From Mangrovibacter phragmitis (GTDB lineage Bacteria > Pseudomonadota > Gammaproteobacteria > Enterobacterales > Enterobacteriaceae): a stretch of DNA of 64,000 nt. The first letter of the stretch is position 1. Each line of letters begins with the position of its first letter. Both the position numbers and the translations under genes were made by a program. This document shows positions 43,942-52,553 of this stretch, in pieces. The DNA lies in contig NZ_LYRP01000022.1 of the NCBI RefSeq assembly GCF_001655675.1, positions 248,001-312,000 on the forward strand, given 5' to 3'. The notes below the pieces were generated by a model. It was not told the origin of the DNA and ran no database searches. It was given only the letters and a program-made list of their open reading frames with translations.

Positions 43942-43965
43942 GCCAGACCGCACAAGCGGCCTGGC
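43942..43965 (-). terminator. Terminator of the ohr gene
   Basis: GCCAGACCGC (43942-43951) pairs with GCGGCCTGGC (43956-43965) with one mismatch over a 4-base loop. On the minus strand it is followed by GATATCTGTTTTTC, a modest U-tract. Confidence 0.65.
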
Positions 43966-43982
43966 TGCCGGGGTAACAACGC

Positions 43983-44411
43983 TTAGTTAATGATATTCAG
44001 CGTCACATCAATGTTACCGCGGGTGGCATTGGAATACGGGCAGACGATATGAGCGGCATCAACCAGTTTTTTGGCTTCAGCACTGTCCATGCCGGGCAGG
44101 TGGATATTCAGCGTAGCTTCAATGCCAAAGCCGTCAGGAATCGGGCCTATGCCCACTTCACCTTCAATAAAGGCCTCTTTTGGCAGAGCGATTTTATCGC
44201 GGCCAGCAACGAATTTCATCGCGCCTAAAAAGCATGCCGAGTAACCAGCGGCAAAAAGTTGTTCGGGGTTGGTAACTTCACCACCGGCTCCGCCCATTTC
44301 TTTTGGCACACCGAGTTTGACATCCAGTACTCCATCAGATGAAACAGCGCGGCCGTCACGGCCCCCGGTGGCTTTTGCTTTTGCCCGGTAAACCACTTGT
44401 TCTAAAGACAT
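43983..44411 (-). CDS. ohr: Organic hydroperoxide resistance protein Ohr
   Basis: This 142-residue thiol peroxidase of the OsmC/Ohr family reduces organic and fatty-acid hydroperoxides using lipoyl proteins. Both catalytic cysteines are in place: [11 protein letters not shown] and [14 protein letters not shown]. Start at 44411 ([17 protein letters not shown]) is fixed by GGAG six bases upstream; the longer frame is unsupported. The gene is inserted between dnaT and yjjB, where E. coli K-12 has none, and no ohrR is adjacent. A 20-bp inverted repeat upstream is a likely MarR/OhrR-type operator. Confidence 0.93.
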   Translation of the reverse strand: MSLEQVVYRAKAKATGGRDGRAVSSDGVLDVKLGVPKEMGGAGGEVTNPEQLFAAGYSACFLGAMKFVAGRDKIALPKEAFIEGEVGIGPIPDGFGIEATLNIHLPGMDSAEAKKLVDAAHIVCPYSNATRGNIDVTLNIIN

Positions 44412-44571
44412 GTTTACTCCTTTGTATATTTCGCTATTAAGTCGTAAGCGACTTATCTGGCGGTGATAAAAGTGACTGAAACGATGCCGTAGATAGCTCC
44501 CGAATCTCTGGGCTGCAGGGCACAATGTTGATTGCCTGCGCGCGACAGTTCAGCCTTGCTCTGTCGATAAT

Positions 44572-44591
44572 TTAAATAGCGCACTATTTAA
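44572..44591. promoter_or_regulatory. MarR/OhrR-type operator upstream of ohr
   Basis: TTAAATAG-CGCA-CTATTTAA is a perfect 8-bp inverted repeat with a 4-base centre, about 160 bases upstream of the ohr start codon. Its A/T-rich arms around GC resemble OhrR operators. The yjjB stop is 83 bases away on the other side, so it can only plausibly serve ohr. Confidence 0.6.
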
Positions 44592-44674
44592 TTGCAAGTT
44601 ATTTTTTATTTCATCTAAGCTCTATCAATCCTGGCACAACTTTGTGATTTGTGGTGAAAACCCGCCGCCGCCGG

Positions 44675-45148
44675 TTAAACCCGCGGGCGTTTGCGATACA
44701 ACCATAAGCCAGGCAGGGATAAACCAATAGATAGCGCACCGACAATAAATGCGGCTTTCAGAAAATTGGTCACCAGCATTATCATCAGTGGTTGTGTGTA
44801 GCCAAAGTGGCTCAGTTTTACTGCGGATATCATGGCGGTATAGGCATAAATACCCGGAAACATGGGTATGACAGCCGCAACAGTGAAAACTTTGGGATGA
44901 GCTAGGTACCAGCGCGACCACTGAATCCCAATGCAGCCGACCAGAATGGATGCGAGAAATGTGCTCCACTCAATGTTGCCACCAAAGTGCATCAGAATAA
45001 ACCGGGCTCCGTGACCAATGGCTCCCAACAAAGCACAGTAAGGCAATGCTCTGAGTGGCACGTTGAACACCATGGCAAAACCGACTGCCGGAATAGAGGC
45101 CAGCGCCATATCCTGCAGCAGACTCAATAAGAACGTCATTATGCCCAT
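44675..45148 (-). CDS. yjjB: Membrane protein YjjB (YjjPB succinate exporter subunit)
   Basis: The 157-residue protein has four or five helices and is half of the split ThrE-type exporter YjjPB, reported to export succinate in E. coli under anaerobic conditions. Conserved stretches include [37 protein letters not shown] and [15 protein letters not shown]. The start at 45148 (MGIMTFLLS) equals the E. coli length and overlaps yjjP by 10 bases. Confidence 0.95.
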   Translation of the reverse strand: MGIMTFLLSLLQDMALASIPAVGFAMVFNVPLRALPYCALLGAIGHGARFILMHFGGNIEWSTFLASILVGCIGIQWSRWYLAHPKVFTVAAVIPMFPGIYAYTAMISAVKLSHFGYTQPLMIMLVTNFLKAAFIVGALSIGLSLPGLWLYRKRPRV

Positions 45149-45915
45149 CCGCGTAACCCCCACAGTGCCAGTGCCGTGACCACACCAATGCAGGTTGCCA
45201 GGGTAAGCAGGCTTGCCATAGCCCAGCGAGCAAGACCGGTATTGATATGGCCTTTGAACATATCAGCAACGGCATTAATCAATGGAAAACCCGGCACTAA
45301 TAGTAAAACACTGGCCGCCATGGCAATGGTGGACGTGTTGCGAAACAAAGGAGTGGAAAGCAATAACCCGGATAGCGTTGTTGCAACAAACGCGGTGATA
45401 CAAAAGTTAATCTGAGGGTGGAAATGGCGGTGAGTGAGCACCTGGCGAACAAACATAGCAACGCTACTGGCAAGGAAAGCGATAAAAGCGCCATCCCAAC
45501 CACCATTATTCAGTTTACAAAAGCACCCACAAGAGAGCCCCACCATTAGCACGACCAGCCAGCGGGGATAACGCAAAGGGCGGATATGAGCAAAACGGCG
45601 CCTGACGTCTTTATCATCCAATAGTTTGTGTTCAGCCATAATGACAATGTGCTGTACCTGGGTAACCACATGCATATTGATCCCGCGGTCAATATTTTTG
45701 CGCGTGGAGGTCAGACAATGATCATCAACGATAGTGGTCAGAACAATGGCATTAGCTGAAATAGCGCTTTCCACGCTATCCATTCCGAGGGCTTTGCCCA
45801 GACGCCCGGAGAGTTCTTCCACCAGTGCGCTTTCTGCGCCGTGCTGAAGCAGAAAGAGTGCGCACTGAATACACAGCCGGGTTACTTCACGCTGTTTAAC
45901 CGCTATTGCTTCCAT
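45139..45915 (-). CDS. yjjP: Membrane protein YjjP (YjjPB succinate exporter subunit)
   Basis: The 258-residue partner of YjjB carries the N-terminal cytoplasmic ThrE domain ([39 protein letters not shown]) followed by about five helices ([30 protein letters not shown], then [20 protein letters not shown] in part). It aligns with E. coli YjjP (256 residues). The start at 45915 is chosen for the AGG upstream and length; the frame extends 16 codons further. Confidence 0.94.
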   Translation of the reverse strand: MEAIAVKQREVTRLCIQCALFLLQHGAESALVEELSGRLGKALGMDSVESAISANAIVLTTIVDDHCLTSTRKNIDRGINMHVVTQVQHIVIMAEHKLLDDKDVRRRFAHIRPLRYPRWLVVLMVGLSCGCFCKLNNGGWDGAFIAFLASSVAMFVRQVLTHRHFHPQINFCITAFVATTLSGLLLSTPLFRNTSTIAMAASVLLLVPGFPLINAVADMFKGHINTGLARWAMASLLTLATCIGVVTALALWGLRGWA

Positions 45916-46674
45916 TTTCAGACCTGCCAAAACCAAAAGTAGAGATAAAAGCGCGGCTACCAATGCGCACGCGAGGTGCCGGAGATTTTGTGCAGAGCGG
46001 CTACCCGCACAAACTGCCGGGTGTATGACCTGTTTTAAGAGGTACAGGCACTGTTAGTGAGAAGGTTTCTCCGTTCAACACTTATTCAATTTAAGATATT
46101 TACCTGCAATGGGAAACCGTCTGGTGAACATTTTGCTGATGATGGCAGAGTAAAAGTTACACGGAAAAGTGTGCCCGGGCAGTGGAGGTGATTTATGTCC
46201 TGAATGTGTGTTTTCTTTAACGTTGTATTAATGATTTTTTTACTTTTTGACTTTTCAAGCCAGGAATATTCCATCAAAACTTTTTTACTGTGGTCTATTA
46301 ATTATTTGCTTAAATGTGCCGTGTTATAATTGTAAAGCACCCTGGTTGTATTCATCTTGCTGCATATTGCGTAGTGTTTAGGTTTTATTCATGTGTGGCG
46401 TGGGATTATAGGCATAATGTTCATCTGAACAGGTTCTGTATTTAAATATAGTTCTGGTTTTTTAAAGTTATGTCTTTTCTATTCAACTTATCCAGGTCTG
46501 TACTCCGTGTCATGCGGTTTTCTGGTGCCCATCGTTATCATGATGATGTGGGTTTTTTCTAGTTAATTGATTTTTAAAAATTAATGTCATTTTAAATGCC
46601 AGAGTTGCATAGGGCTCTGTAAGTCATCAGAAACGACGCAGGGTATAGATTTCAGATATCAACAGGAGAAAAAT
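45916..46674. other. Long AT-rich regulatory region between yjjP and yjjQ
   Basis: No gene is supported in these 759 bases. The right two thirds (about 46080-46670) are strikingly A/T-rich with many T-runs and curved-DNA-like tracts. In E. coli the yjjQ promoter is silenced by H-NS, and this composition fits the same control. Confidence 0.5.
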
Positions 46675-47334
46675 ATGACAGCAGGAAGCTATAAAGACGG
46701 TGTGATTATTAGTCGTTCAGCAATAATCGCAGCCGGGATTGAAACGTTGATTTTAAGAAATTTCGATAATATTAATCTGAATGTTTTTGATGAAAAACTC
46801 GATGGTCAGGTTAGTATAACCACTAATAACGATATCATTTTTTATGATCTTTCCGATGAAAGACAAAGTGATAATGTTTATTATCACTATTTGGAAAGTG
46901 TTCATAGTGGGCAAAGATGCCAGTGGGTAATGTTGATCTCTGCAGATGAGCAACAATATGAAAAATGGCATGGCTTACCCAATATCCATTTGATTCCTTT
47001 ACTGGTTCCTGAATCTGAACTGGTAGATTTGTTGCATCCACTTCTGGATTGTATGTATTCCTCTGGGGAAACAGATGTAGACACTGACGCGTGCGGCAAC
47101 CTCCGGGCAACCAGGGGGCAATATAAACTGACAGCGTCGGAAAAACGTGTTTTGCGCTTGCTTGGGCGTGGGCTTGGAGTGAACCAGGTGGCGAATGTGC
47201 TGCAAAAAAGCAATAAAACGATCAGCGCGCAGAAACGGAGTGCCTTGCGTCGTTTATCGCTGCGAAGCAATGCTGATATGTATGCATGGATTAACAGTGA
47301 AGCCGGAAAAGTAGAGCTCTCTACTGAGTTTTGA
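46675..47334 (+). CDS. yjjQ: LuxR/FixJ-type regulator YjjQ
   Basis: The 219-residue regulator has a diverged receiver-like N-terminal part (DGVIISRSAIIAAGIETL) and a C-terminal LuxR helix-turn-helix: LTASEKRVLRLLGRGLGVNQ followed by VLQKSNKTISAQKRSALRRL. This C-terminal part matches E. coli YjjQ, not BglJ. In E. coli YjjQ is an RcsB-related repressor of flagellar, capsule and other genes, co-encoded with bglJ. Here it ends about 20 residues earlier and bglJ is absent downstream. An AGGAG-containing leader (AACAGGAGAAAAAT) precedes the ATG. The 5' flank is AT-rich. Confidence 0.88.
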   Translation: MTAGSYKDGVIISRSAIIAAGIETLILRNFDNINLNVFDEKLDGQVSITTNNDIIFYDLSDERQSDNVYYHYLESVHSGQRCQWVMLISADEQQYEKWHGLPNIHLIPLLVPESELVDLLHPLLDCMYSSGETDVDTDACGNLRATRGQYKLTASEKRVLRLLGRGLGVNQVANVLQKSNKTISAQKRSALRRLSLRSNADMYAWINSEAGKVELSTEF

Positions 47335-47341
47335 GGCATGG

Positions 47342-47355
47342 CAACCAGTCTGTCG
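47342..47355. repeat. 14-bp direct repeat, copy 1 (with copy 2 at 47501-47514)
   Basis: CAACCAGTCTGTCG occurs here, seven bases after the yjjQ stop, and again at 47501-47514, flanking the 145-base stretch where bglJ would start in E. coli. It may mark a past deletion or insertion end. Confidence 0.5.
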
Positions 47356-47366
47356 TCGCATTTCTG

Positions 47367-47391
47367 CAAATGGGCCTTTGTGGCCCATTTG
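47367..47391 (+). terminator. Intrinsic terminator after yjjQ
   Basis: CAAATGGGCC (47367-47376) and GGCCCATTTG (47382-47391) form a perfect 10-bp stem with a 5-base loop, followed by TGTTTTCCC. Confidence 0.75.
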
Positions 47392-47528
47392 TGTTTTCCC
47401 GCAAACCAGTGTCTGTTTGTATAACCGGTTAATGGCAGGCACCTTACTCTGGTAATCTGCACGGGTTCAGCAGGGTGTGCCCCAGAGGCAAGCGCAACTA
47501 CAACCAGTCTGTCGCGGCTTACTGACAC

Positions 47529-48314
47529 TTATGCAAGTGTGCAGTCACCGCATTGTTGCACGCCCGGCAGGCGGTTACGCTGGCAGCATGTGCGCCGTAC
47601 CCACTGACCTTCCCGTTCCAGCATGGTGCGAAAAAGTGGGTTAGCACGCCCGGTGCGTAATTGCGCTGAGCAGAAGCAGTGGTGATGCAGTGTATTGAGC
47701 TCTTCCTGGGAGTGGAATTTGCTCATTTCATTAAGAAACCAGTTAACAATGTAACCCAGGTTGCTCCAGACAAGCTTGCCGTTGATATGGCCGGTTGCTT
47801 CCAGGGCGGAGATCACAGGAGTGATCCCGGTTTCTATCAGGTCTTCTATGCGGGCAATGGCATCCTGTGGTGCACTGTGTTGTGCTGGCTGAACATTCAG
47901 CCAGAATTTTTCTGCCCGGCCTGTTTCATGAAAACGCACACGGACCCGTTCTGGTGAGAGGTCAAGAGAGCATGGCATGGTCAGTTGCGCCAGCATCAGA
48001 GGGGGAACCAGTAGCCCGGTGTACCATTGAGCCCATAGAGAAAGCAGGGGCTTATTCTGCTGTTTTTTCTCGGGCGTATCACGGTAACAATGGCTGGCGT
48101 AGCGTTCCAGTAAGGCGGCCAGTTCCGCTGGCTGCGACCACTCAGCCAGCGTCAGGGTGCCTGAGGGCGTAGAGGTGCCCGGGAAAATAAAATCATTAAA
48201 CCATGGACTATAGCGCGTAAAGGTTATCTTTACTTTGTCAGACAGGGTGCGGGGGAATAAGCGGGGAACTGTTTCCCATTTTTCTGCTGGTTCGCGAAAC
48301 GCAAGATAAGCCAT
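47529..48314 (-). CDS. fhuF: Ferric-siderophore reductase FhuF
   Basis: The 261-residue cytoplasmic [2Fe-2S] protein reduces ferric hydroxamate siderophores to release iron. The unusual cluster ligand motif is present at the C-terminus: RRTCCQRNRLPGVQQCGDC, i.e. C-C-x10-C-x2-C. Length equals E. coli FhuF within one residue. A strong Fur box 20 bases upstream of the start supports iron repression. Confidence 0.96.
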   Translation of the reverse strand: MAYLAFREPAEKWETVPRLFPRTLSDKVKITFTRYSPWFNDFIFPGTSTPSGTLTLAEWSQPAELAALLERYASHCYRDTPEKKQQNKPLLSLWAQWYTGLLVPPLMLAQLTMPCSLDLSPERVRVRFHETGRAEKFWLNVQPAQHSAPQDAIARIEDLIETGITPVISALEATGHINGKLVWSNLGYIVNWFLNEMSKFHSQEELNTLHHHCFCSAQLRTGRANPLFRTMLEREGQWVRRTCCQRNRLPGVQQCGDCTLA

Positions 48315-48333
48315 AGTGGTTAGTAATGTAAAT

Positions 48334-48352
48334 ATTAATGATAATAATTACC
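48334..48352. promoter_or_regulatory. Fur box upstream of fhuF
   Basis: ATTAATGATAATAATTACC agrees with the 19-bp Fur consensus at 15 positions. It lies 20 bases before the fhuF start codon, so it must overlap the promoter. Confidence 0.82.
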
Positions 48353-48399
48353 AATACTAACCACGATATTGAACACATACAAGCGTTGCTACCCGGGTA

Positions 48400-49470
48400 T
48401 CAGGCTACACTCCAGGTATCGAAGGACAGAATACTGTTGCGCCCCTGATTTTTTGCACTGTAAAGCGCCTGGTCTGCCTGGCTCAGGGCTGTTTCCATAT
48501 CATTATTTTTGACCTGCGCGGTACCAATGCTGATTGTTACATTGGTTGCGACACTTTCATTAAACATATGTGGAATAGAGAGATCATAAACCCGCTGGCG
48601 AATGCGTTCCGCCGTTTCGCTGGCTTGCTGCGGCGTTGTATTGACCAGTAAGACCATAAACTCTTCACCACCATAGCGGCCAACAATGTCTCTGGAACGA
48701 ACGGCATCGCGAATGGCCGCAGAAACACGCGTCAATGCCTGGTCGCCCATCATGTGCCCGTAATGGTCGTTATAAGCTTTGAAATGGTCAATATCCAACA
48801 GTAATAATGTATGTACAGACGAGGGATCCGCTAAGGCGTTTTCTGTCCGGTTCTCAAAACCCCGCCGATTATACAGCCCGGTGAGAGGGTCTATCATACT
48901 GAGATCGATTAACGTTTCTTTTTCTGCTTCCAGAGTGTTAAGCAGGCTCAGAATAAACCGGTCGTTACGCTGTTTAATTATCTGGTGAATGGCGATGCCA
49001 ATGGTTGGTAATGCGAAAGCAAACAACACCGGCACCCAGTATTCCCAGTTGGAAAGAAACAGAATGGTTAGTGTGGTAGGCAGACAATGCAGCAGGAAAC
49101 TGACTAAGTTATTGATAAACGCAATTGCCCCAATAAACAGAACCGCCAGCAATGTGACCATAAACCATGAAAGGTCTGTGGTCTGTAAAGCATGTTGTGC
49201 CAGTACGGCATTCCAGGCCCAAAAAATACCGAATATCAGTGAGATGATATTTATATGGACACGTAAATTTTTATTTTTAACATTTGTGATAAGCAGAAAA
49301 GTACTGCCAATGAAAATCATTGCAACAGGAGTACGCACAATAATATGCGCTTTGTTGGCTAACGGGTTGAGCATGCAATAAATTGAGCTCAGCGCGTTCA
49401 GGAGCAAAAACAGGCGTAATGAAAGTCGATATTTTTCTTTCATCAGGCCTTGCCATGATGGTGTTGTCAT
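48400..49470 (-). CDS. Membrane diguanylate cyclase (GGDEF)
   Basis: The 356-residue protein has six or so N-terminal hydrophobic segments (within residues 15-165, for example TPVAMIFIGSTFLLI and WFMVTLLAVLFIGAIAFI), a short coiled linker and a GGDEF domain from about 195 (DPLTGLYNRRGFENR). The active site is RYGGEEF and an RxxD I-site (RSRD) sits five residues before it, so both synthesis and product inhibition are likely. Start sites at 49470 and 49443 are both possible; neither has a strong ribosome-binding site. It is inserted between fhuF and yjjZ relative to E. coli, separated by short gaps on both sides. Confidence 0.9.
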   Translation of the reverse strand: MTTPSWQGLMKEKYRLSLRLFLLLNALSSIYCMLNPLANKAHIIVRTPVAMIFIGSTFLLITNVKNKNLRVHINIISLIFGIFWAWNAVLAQHALQTTDLSWFMVTLLAVLFIGAIAFINNLVSFLLHCLPTTLTILFLSNWEYWVPVLFAFALPTIGIAIHQIIKQRNDRFILSLLNTLEAEKETLIDLSMIDPLTGLYNRRGFENRTENALADPSSVHTLLLLDIDHFKAYNDHYGHMMGDQALTRVSAAIRDAVRSRDIVGRYGGEEFMVLLVNTTPQQASETAERIRQRVYDLSIPHMFNESVATNVTISIGTAQVKNNDMETALSQADQALYSAKNQGRNSILSFDTWSVA

Positions 49471-49697
49471 AAAAATTAGTGATAAGAATAAAATATATAG
49501 CAATATCAAAGATATTACATGGCTTCACGTCCAGACCTTATCTAAAGGCTTAAACCGTGGGCGTTCAGCCAGAACGAGGTCGGATGAGTGTTATGCGTAA
49601 TCGCTCAATTTATCATCTTAAGAATAATCTGTCACCCTGGCCTTATTTGTCATTTTGATAACGCTGTGTCCCGGTTCCTGGAATTCAAGATTTAATT

Positions 49698-49716
49698 GAA
49701 AATGATAACCATTAGC
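49698..49716. promoter_or_regulatory. Fur box upstream of yjjZ
   Basis: GAAAATGATAACCATTAGC matches the Fur consensus at 16 of 19 positions. It lies 44 bases before the yjjZ-type start codon. E. coli yjjZ is also iron-regulated. Confidence 0.82.
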
Positions 49717-49759
49717 ATATGATACTTGTTATCAATTTGCTGCCTGTAGTGGGGAAGTG

Positions 49760-50005
49760 ATGTGCAAGTATCTTGAAGGGGGATGGGGAGTAATACTGGG
49801 AAGCGGGGTGATTCTTGGCCTCGCGTTTATTGACCTGCCATTTTCGTTATGGAGAGTGTTAACTGCGGTGGCGTTATTAATCACGGCCGCCATGTTGTGG
49901 CACCCCCGGCTGCGGCATTTTATTTTACTCTCTTCTGCGATGGCGCTGGGGAGCGGTGCTGTATTGTTGCTAAAAGCTATGCTGGCATGGCCAGTTTTCC
50001 CCTGA
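49760..50005 (+). CDS. yjjZ: Small membrane protein YjjZ-like (DUF1435)
   Basis: The 81-residue protein has three hydrophobic segments (VILGSGVILGLAFI, WRVLTAVALLITAAMLW, FILLSSAMALGSGAVLLL) and opens MCKYLEGGWGVI. Position between fhuF and the leucine tRNA cluster and the Fur box point to YjjZ, whose function is unknown but which is part of the iron-starvation response. An ATG at 49760 with GGGGA upstream is preferred to the GTG at 49757. Confidence 0.7.
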   Translation: MCKYLEGGWGVILGSGVILGLAFIDLPFSLWRVLTAVALLITAAMLWHPRLRHFILLSSAMALGSGAVLLLKAMLAWPVFP

Positions 50006-50115
50006 GCACAAGTTATGCAGTATCGCCGCCGGTAATGCGCTTTGATATAGAGAAACGGAGAGATAAAGGCAAACAGACAATAATGACACAAGACGACAGG
50101 GAAAATTCAGAGAAC

Positions 50116-50202
50116 TGGTGCGAGGGGAGGGACTTGAACCCTCACGTCCGAAAGGACACTAACACCTGAAGCTAGCGCGTCTACCAATTCCGCCACCTTC
50201 GC
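50116..50202 (-). tRNA. leuQ: tRNA-Leu (anticodon CAG), third of the array
   Basis: An 87-base tRNA with encoded CCA: acceptor GCGAAGG, anticodon loop with CAG in CTTCAGGT, long class II variable arm (GTCC-TTTC-GGAC) and GTTCAAGTCC T-loop. Same position and anticodon as E. coli leuQ/leuP/leuV upstream of rsmC; the individual letter is assigned by order. Confidence 0.95.
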
Positions 50203-50229
50203 ACAGTAAGAGATATATCGTTTTCGCAT

Positions 50230-50316
50230 TGGTGCGAGGGGAGGGACTTGAACCCTCACGTCCGTAAGAACACTAACACCTGAAGCTAGCGCGTCTACCA
50301 ATTCCGCCACCTTCGC
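50230..50316 (-). tRNA. leuP: tRNA-Leu (anticodon CAG), second of the array
   Basis: Same 87-base tRNA as its neighbours except in the variable arm, which reads GTTC-TTAC-GGAC: one stem C is replaced by T, giving a G-U wobble. All else, including the encoded CCA, is identical by eye. Confidence 0.95.
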
Positions 50317-50342
50317 GCAGTGCGAACGATATCAGTGATTAT

Positions 50343-50429
50343 TGGTGCGAGGGGAGGGACTTGAACCCTCACGTCCGAAAGGACACTAACACCTGAAGCT
50401 AGCGCGTCTACCAATTCCGCCACCTTCGC
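50343..50429 (-). tRNA. leuV: tRNA-Leu (anticodon CAG), promoter-proximal
   Basis: An 87-base tRNA identical by eye to the third copy. It is first in the transcript driven by the promoter at 50470-50497. Spacers between copies are 26-27 bases. Confidence 0.95.
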
Positions 50430-50469
50430 ATACCATCAACACATGAAAGTGTTGTAACCACGGAGGCGC

Positions 50470-50497
50470 ATTCTAGTGGTTTTCTGCTATTCGTCAA
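50470..50497 (-). promoter_or_regulatory. Promoter of the tRNA-Leu array
   Basis: On the minus strand TTGACG (50492-50497) and TAGAAT (50470-50475) are separated by 16 bases and followed by a GC-rich discriminator (GCGCCTCCG), the form of stringently controlled stable-RNA promoters. Confidence 0.75.
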
Positions 50498-50565
50498 CTG
50501 TTAATTACATGCCGTTTTTCTGAATGGTGTAAAAAACGGCATCAGGAAACACCCCACACTTTGCG

Positions 50566-51594
50566 TTATTTTTTACCAGGACGTCGCAGTATGGCGCTAT
50601 AGACTTTAAAACGCCCGGTTTGAGCAATGACTTCATGGCTGCCAAAGGTTTCATCCAACACCTTTGGATAAGGAAGAAAAGCGTTGGCGACGATGCGTAA
50701 CTCCCCACCAATATTCAGGTGACGCGCCGCACCGCGGATTAACTGCTGGGCCGCGTCCAGACTGGTCTGGATCCCATCATGAAACGGTGGGTTTGAGATT
50801 ATCATGTCAAACCGGCCCTGGATGTCACTAAATACATTACTGGCCAGAACCTGGCCTTCTACTTCATTAGCCTGCAGCGTGGCTTTAGTGGCTTCAATCG
50901 CCGCAGCGCTGACATCGCATAATGTCAGACGCACTTTAGGCGAGTGTGCCGCCAGTGATGCGGCCAGTACACCAGCACCACAACCGACATCCAGCACTTT
51001 GCCTTTGGTGTGCGGTGTGAAGGTGGACAGGAGCAGTTGACTGCCAGAGTCCAGACCGTCACGGCTAAAAACGCCCGGGAGTGTTTTTACCGTAACACCG
51101 TCGGCCTGGTATTCACCCCACCAGGCGTCAGGAGAGAATGTGGGGTATTTTTCAAGTTGACCATGGTAAAGACCACAACGGCGTGCGCTGTCAACTTTGG
51201 TTAATGGGCTAAATGCTTCAATCATTTGTTCTGCGCTACGGATCCCACTACGGTTTTCACCCACAACAAAAATATGGCTGCCAATGGGGAGCAGAGCCAG
51301 CAGGTTCATTAACTGGTAATGTGCCTCAGGCTTGTTTTTCGGCCAGTAATAAATCAGCGTATCGCAGCCAGCAACCTGTTCGGCCTCTGCATACATACCC
51401 CAACTAGCCTGTTCACCCATTTGCGCATGTAGCTGTTGCCAGTGATGATATTGTTGAGTAAATACTCTGGCTGAGGCGCAGGGGAGTTGTGCGGGCAACA
51501 TGTCTTGCAGGTCACCTGCAAATAAAATATGGCTGTCCTGAAAATCATCACTGTTGCGCAGCAGTACTTCACTGGCAGGGGTATACGCTGACAT
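50566..51594 (-). CDS. rsmC: 16S rRNA m2G1207 methyltransferase RsmC
   Basis: The 342-residue two-domain enzyme methylates G1207 of 16S rRNA in the 30S subunit. The SAM-binding motif I is [16 protein letters not shown] and the catalytic motif IV is [11 protein letters not shown], both in the C-terminal domain; the N-terminal half is a degenerate methyltransferase-like domain. Length and gene order equal E. coli. It is divergent from holD with a 104-base gap. Confidence 0.97.
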   Translation of the reverse strand: MSAYTPASEVLLRNSDDFQDSHILFAGDLQDMLPAQLPCASARVFTQQYHHWQQLHAQMGEQASWGMYAEAEQVAGCDTLIYYWPKNKPEAHYQLMNLLALLPIGSHIFVVGENRSGIRSAEQMIEAFSPLTKVDSARRCGLYHGQLEKYPTFSPDAWWGEYQADGVTVKTLPGVFSRDGLDSGSQLLLSTFTPHTKGKVLDVGCGAGVLAASLAAHSPKVRLTLCDVSAAAIEATKATLQANEVEGQVLASNVFSDIQGRFDMIISNPPFHDGIQTSLDAAQQLIRGAARHLNIGGELRIVANAFLPYPKVLDETFGSHEVIAQTGRFKVYSAILRRPGKK

Positions 51595-51698
51595 TAATTG
51601 TCTCCTTAATATTCTGAGGCGTGATTATAGTGGTTTGTTGGCGCAGATTCGACGGATTTGCTATATTTGCGCCCTTCTGACGAGAAACAAGGCTACAC

Positions 51699-52112
51699 AT
51701 GACATCCCGACGAGACTGGCAATTGCAGCAACTGGGCATCACCCAATGGGTGCTACGTCGCCCGGGCGTGTTGCAAGGTGAGGTTGCTATCACAGTGCCG
51801 TCTGCGGTGCGGCTATTGATAGTCGCCCGGCCATTACCTGAATTACACAACCCTTTTATTCAGGATGTTCTGCGTAGTTTGCAACTCTCAGCAGAGCAGG
51901 TCATGTTGTTATCCCCTGAACGGGTTGGCATGTTACCGTCTGGCAGCCGCTGCCATACCTGGTGGCTGGGGGCCTCATGCACTGTGGCGTTACCCGGGGT
52001 AAATTTGTCTTCGCCCGGGCTGGATGAACTTTATCAGGACCACCAGGCGCGCCAGGCGCTGTGGAAACAAATTTGCCAACATGAACACGATCTCTTCCCT
52101 GACGCAGGCTGA
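51699..52112 (+). CDS. holD: DNA polymerase III psi subunit HolD
   Basis: The 137-residue psi subunit bridges the chi subunit (and so SSB) to the clamp loader. Recognisable parts are the N-terminal clamp-loader-binding peptide (RRDWQLQQLGITQWVLRRP) and the chi-contacting region (LSSPGLDELYQDHQARQALWKQI in outline). Same length as in E. coli. The end overlaps rimI by 32 bases. Confidence 0.95.
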   Translation: MTSRRDWQLQQLGITQWVLRRPGVLQGEVAITVPSAVRLLIVARPLPELHNPFIQDVLRSLQLSAEQVMLLSPERVGMLPSGSRCHTWWLGASCTVALPGVNLSSPGLDELYQDHQARQALWKQICQHEHDLFPDAG

Positions 52113-52524
52113 TCTCGCCGCTGCCTGGGCGATTGAACAACGCAGCCATGCTTTCCCATGGAGTGAAAAAACGCTTATCAGCAACCAGGGTGAGCGTTAC
52201 CGCAATTATGGCTTATGGGTGGATGGTCAGTTGGTGGCGTTTGCCATCACCCAGGTCGTGCTGGATGAGGCGACCTTGTTCAATATTGCCGTTGATCCTG
52301 CCTGGCAACGTAAAGGGCTGGGGCGAGAGCTGCTTGATTATTTAATAGCGGCGCTGGAACAGTCTGATGTTTTAACATTGTGGCTGGAAGTCCGTGAATC
52401 GAACCAGGGCGCCCGCGCCTTATATGAGCGATTAGGGTTTAACGAAGTCACCGTGCGCCGTAATTACTATCCGTGCGCAACCGGGCGTGAGGATGCCATT
52501 GTCATGGCTCTGCCGCTGGGGTGA
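52081..52524 (+). CDS. rimI: Ribosomal protein S18 alanine N-acetyltransferase RimI
   Basis: The 147-residue GNAT enzyme acetylates the N-terminal Ala of S18. Motif A is [19 protein letters not shown], and the C-terminal part has [20 protein letters not shown] and [17 protein letters not shown]. Start at 52081 ([12 protein letters not shown]) gives the normal length; it lies inside the end of holD, as in E. coli. Confidence 0.96.
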   Translation: MNTISSLTQADLAAAWAIEQRSHAFPWSEKTLISNQGERYRNYGLWVDGQLVAFAITQVVLDEATLFNIAVDPAWQRKGLGRELLDYLIAALEQSDVLTLWLEVRESNQGARALYERLGFNEVTVRRNYYPCATGREDAIVMALPLG

Positions 52525-52553
52525 GTAAAAACGAGAAACAACGGAGCGAAGCC

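Noticed and set aside
44625-44969. A 114-codon minus-strand frame inside yjjB
   Set aside because: It is out of frame with the clearly conserved yjjB product.
46086-46277. A 63-codon minus-strand frame in the yjjP-yjjQ gap
   Set aside because: It is a chance frame in AT-rich DNA with no start signal or family.
50107-50310. A 67-codon minus-strand open frame across two tRNA genes
   Set aside because: It is a by-product of the repeated tRNA-Leu sequence; the same 30 or so residues occur twice because the tRNAs are copies.
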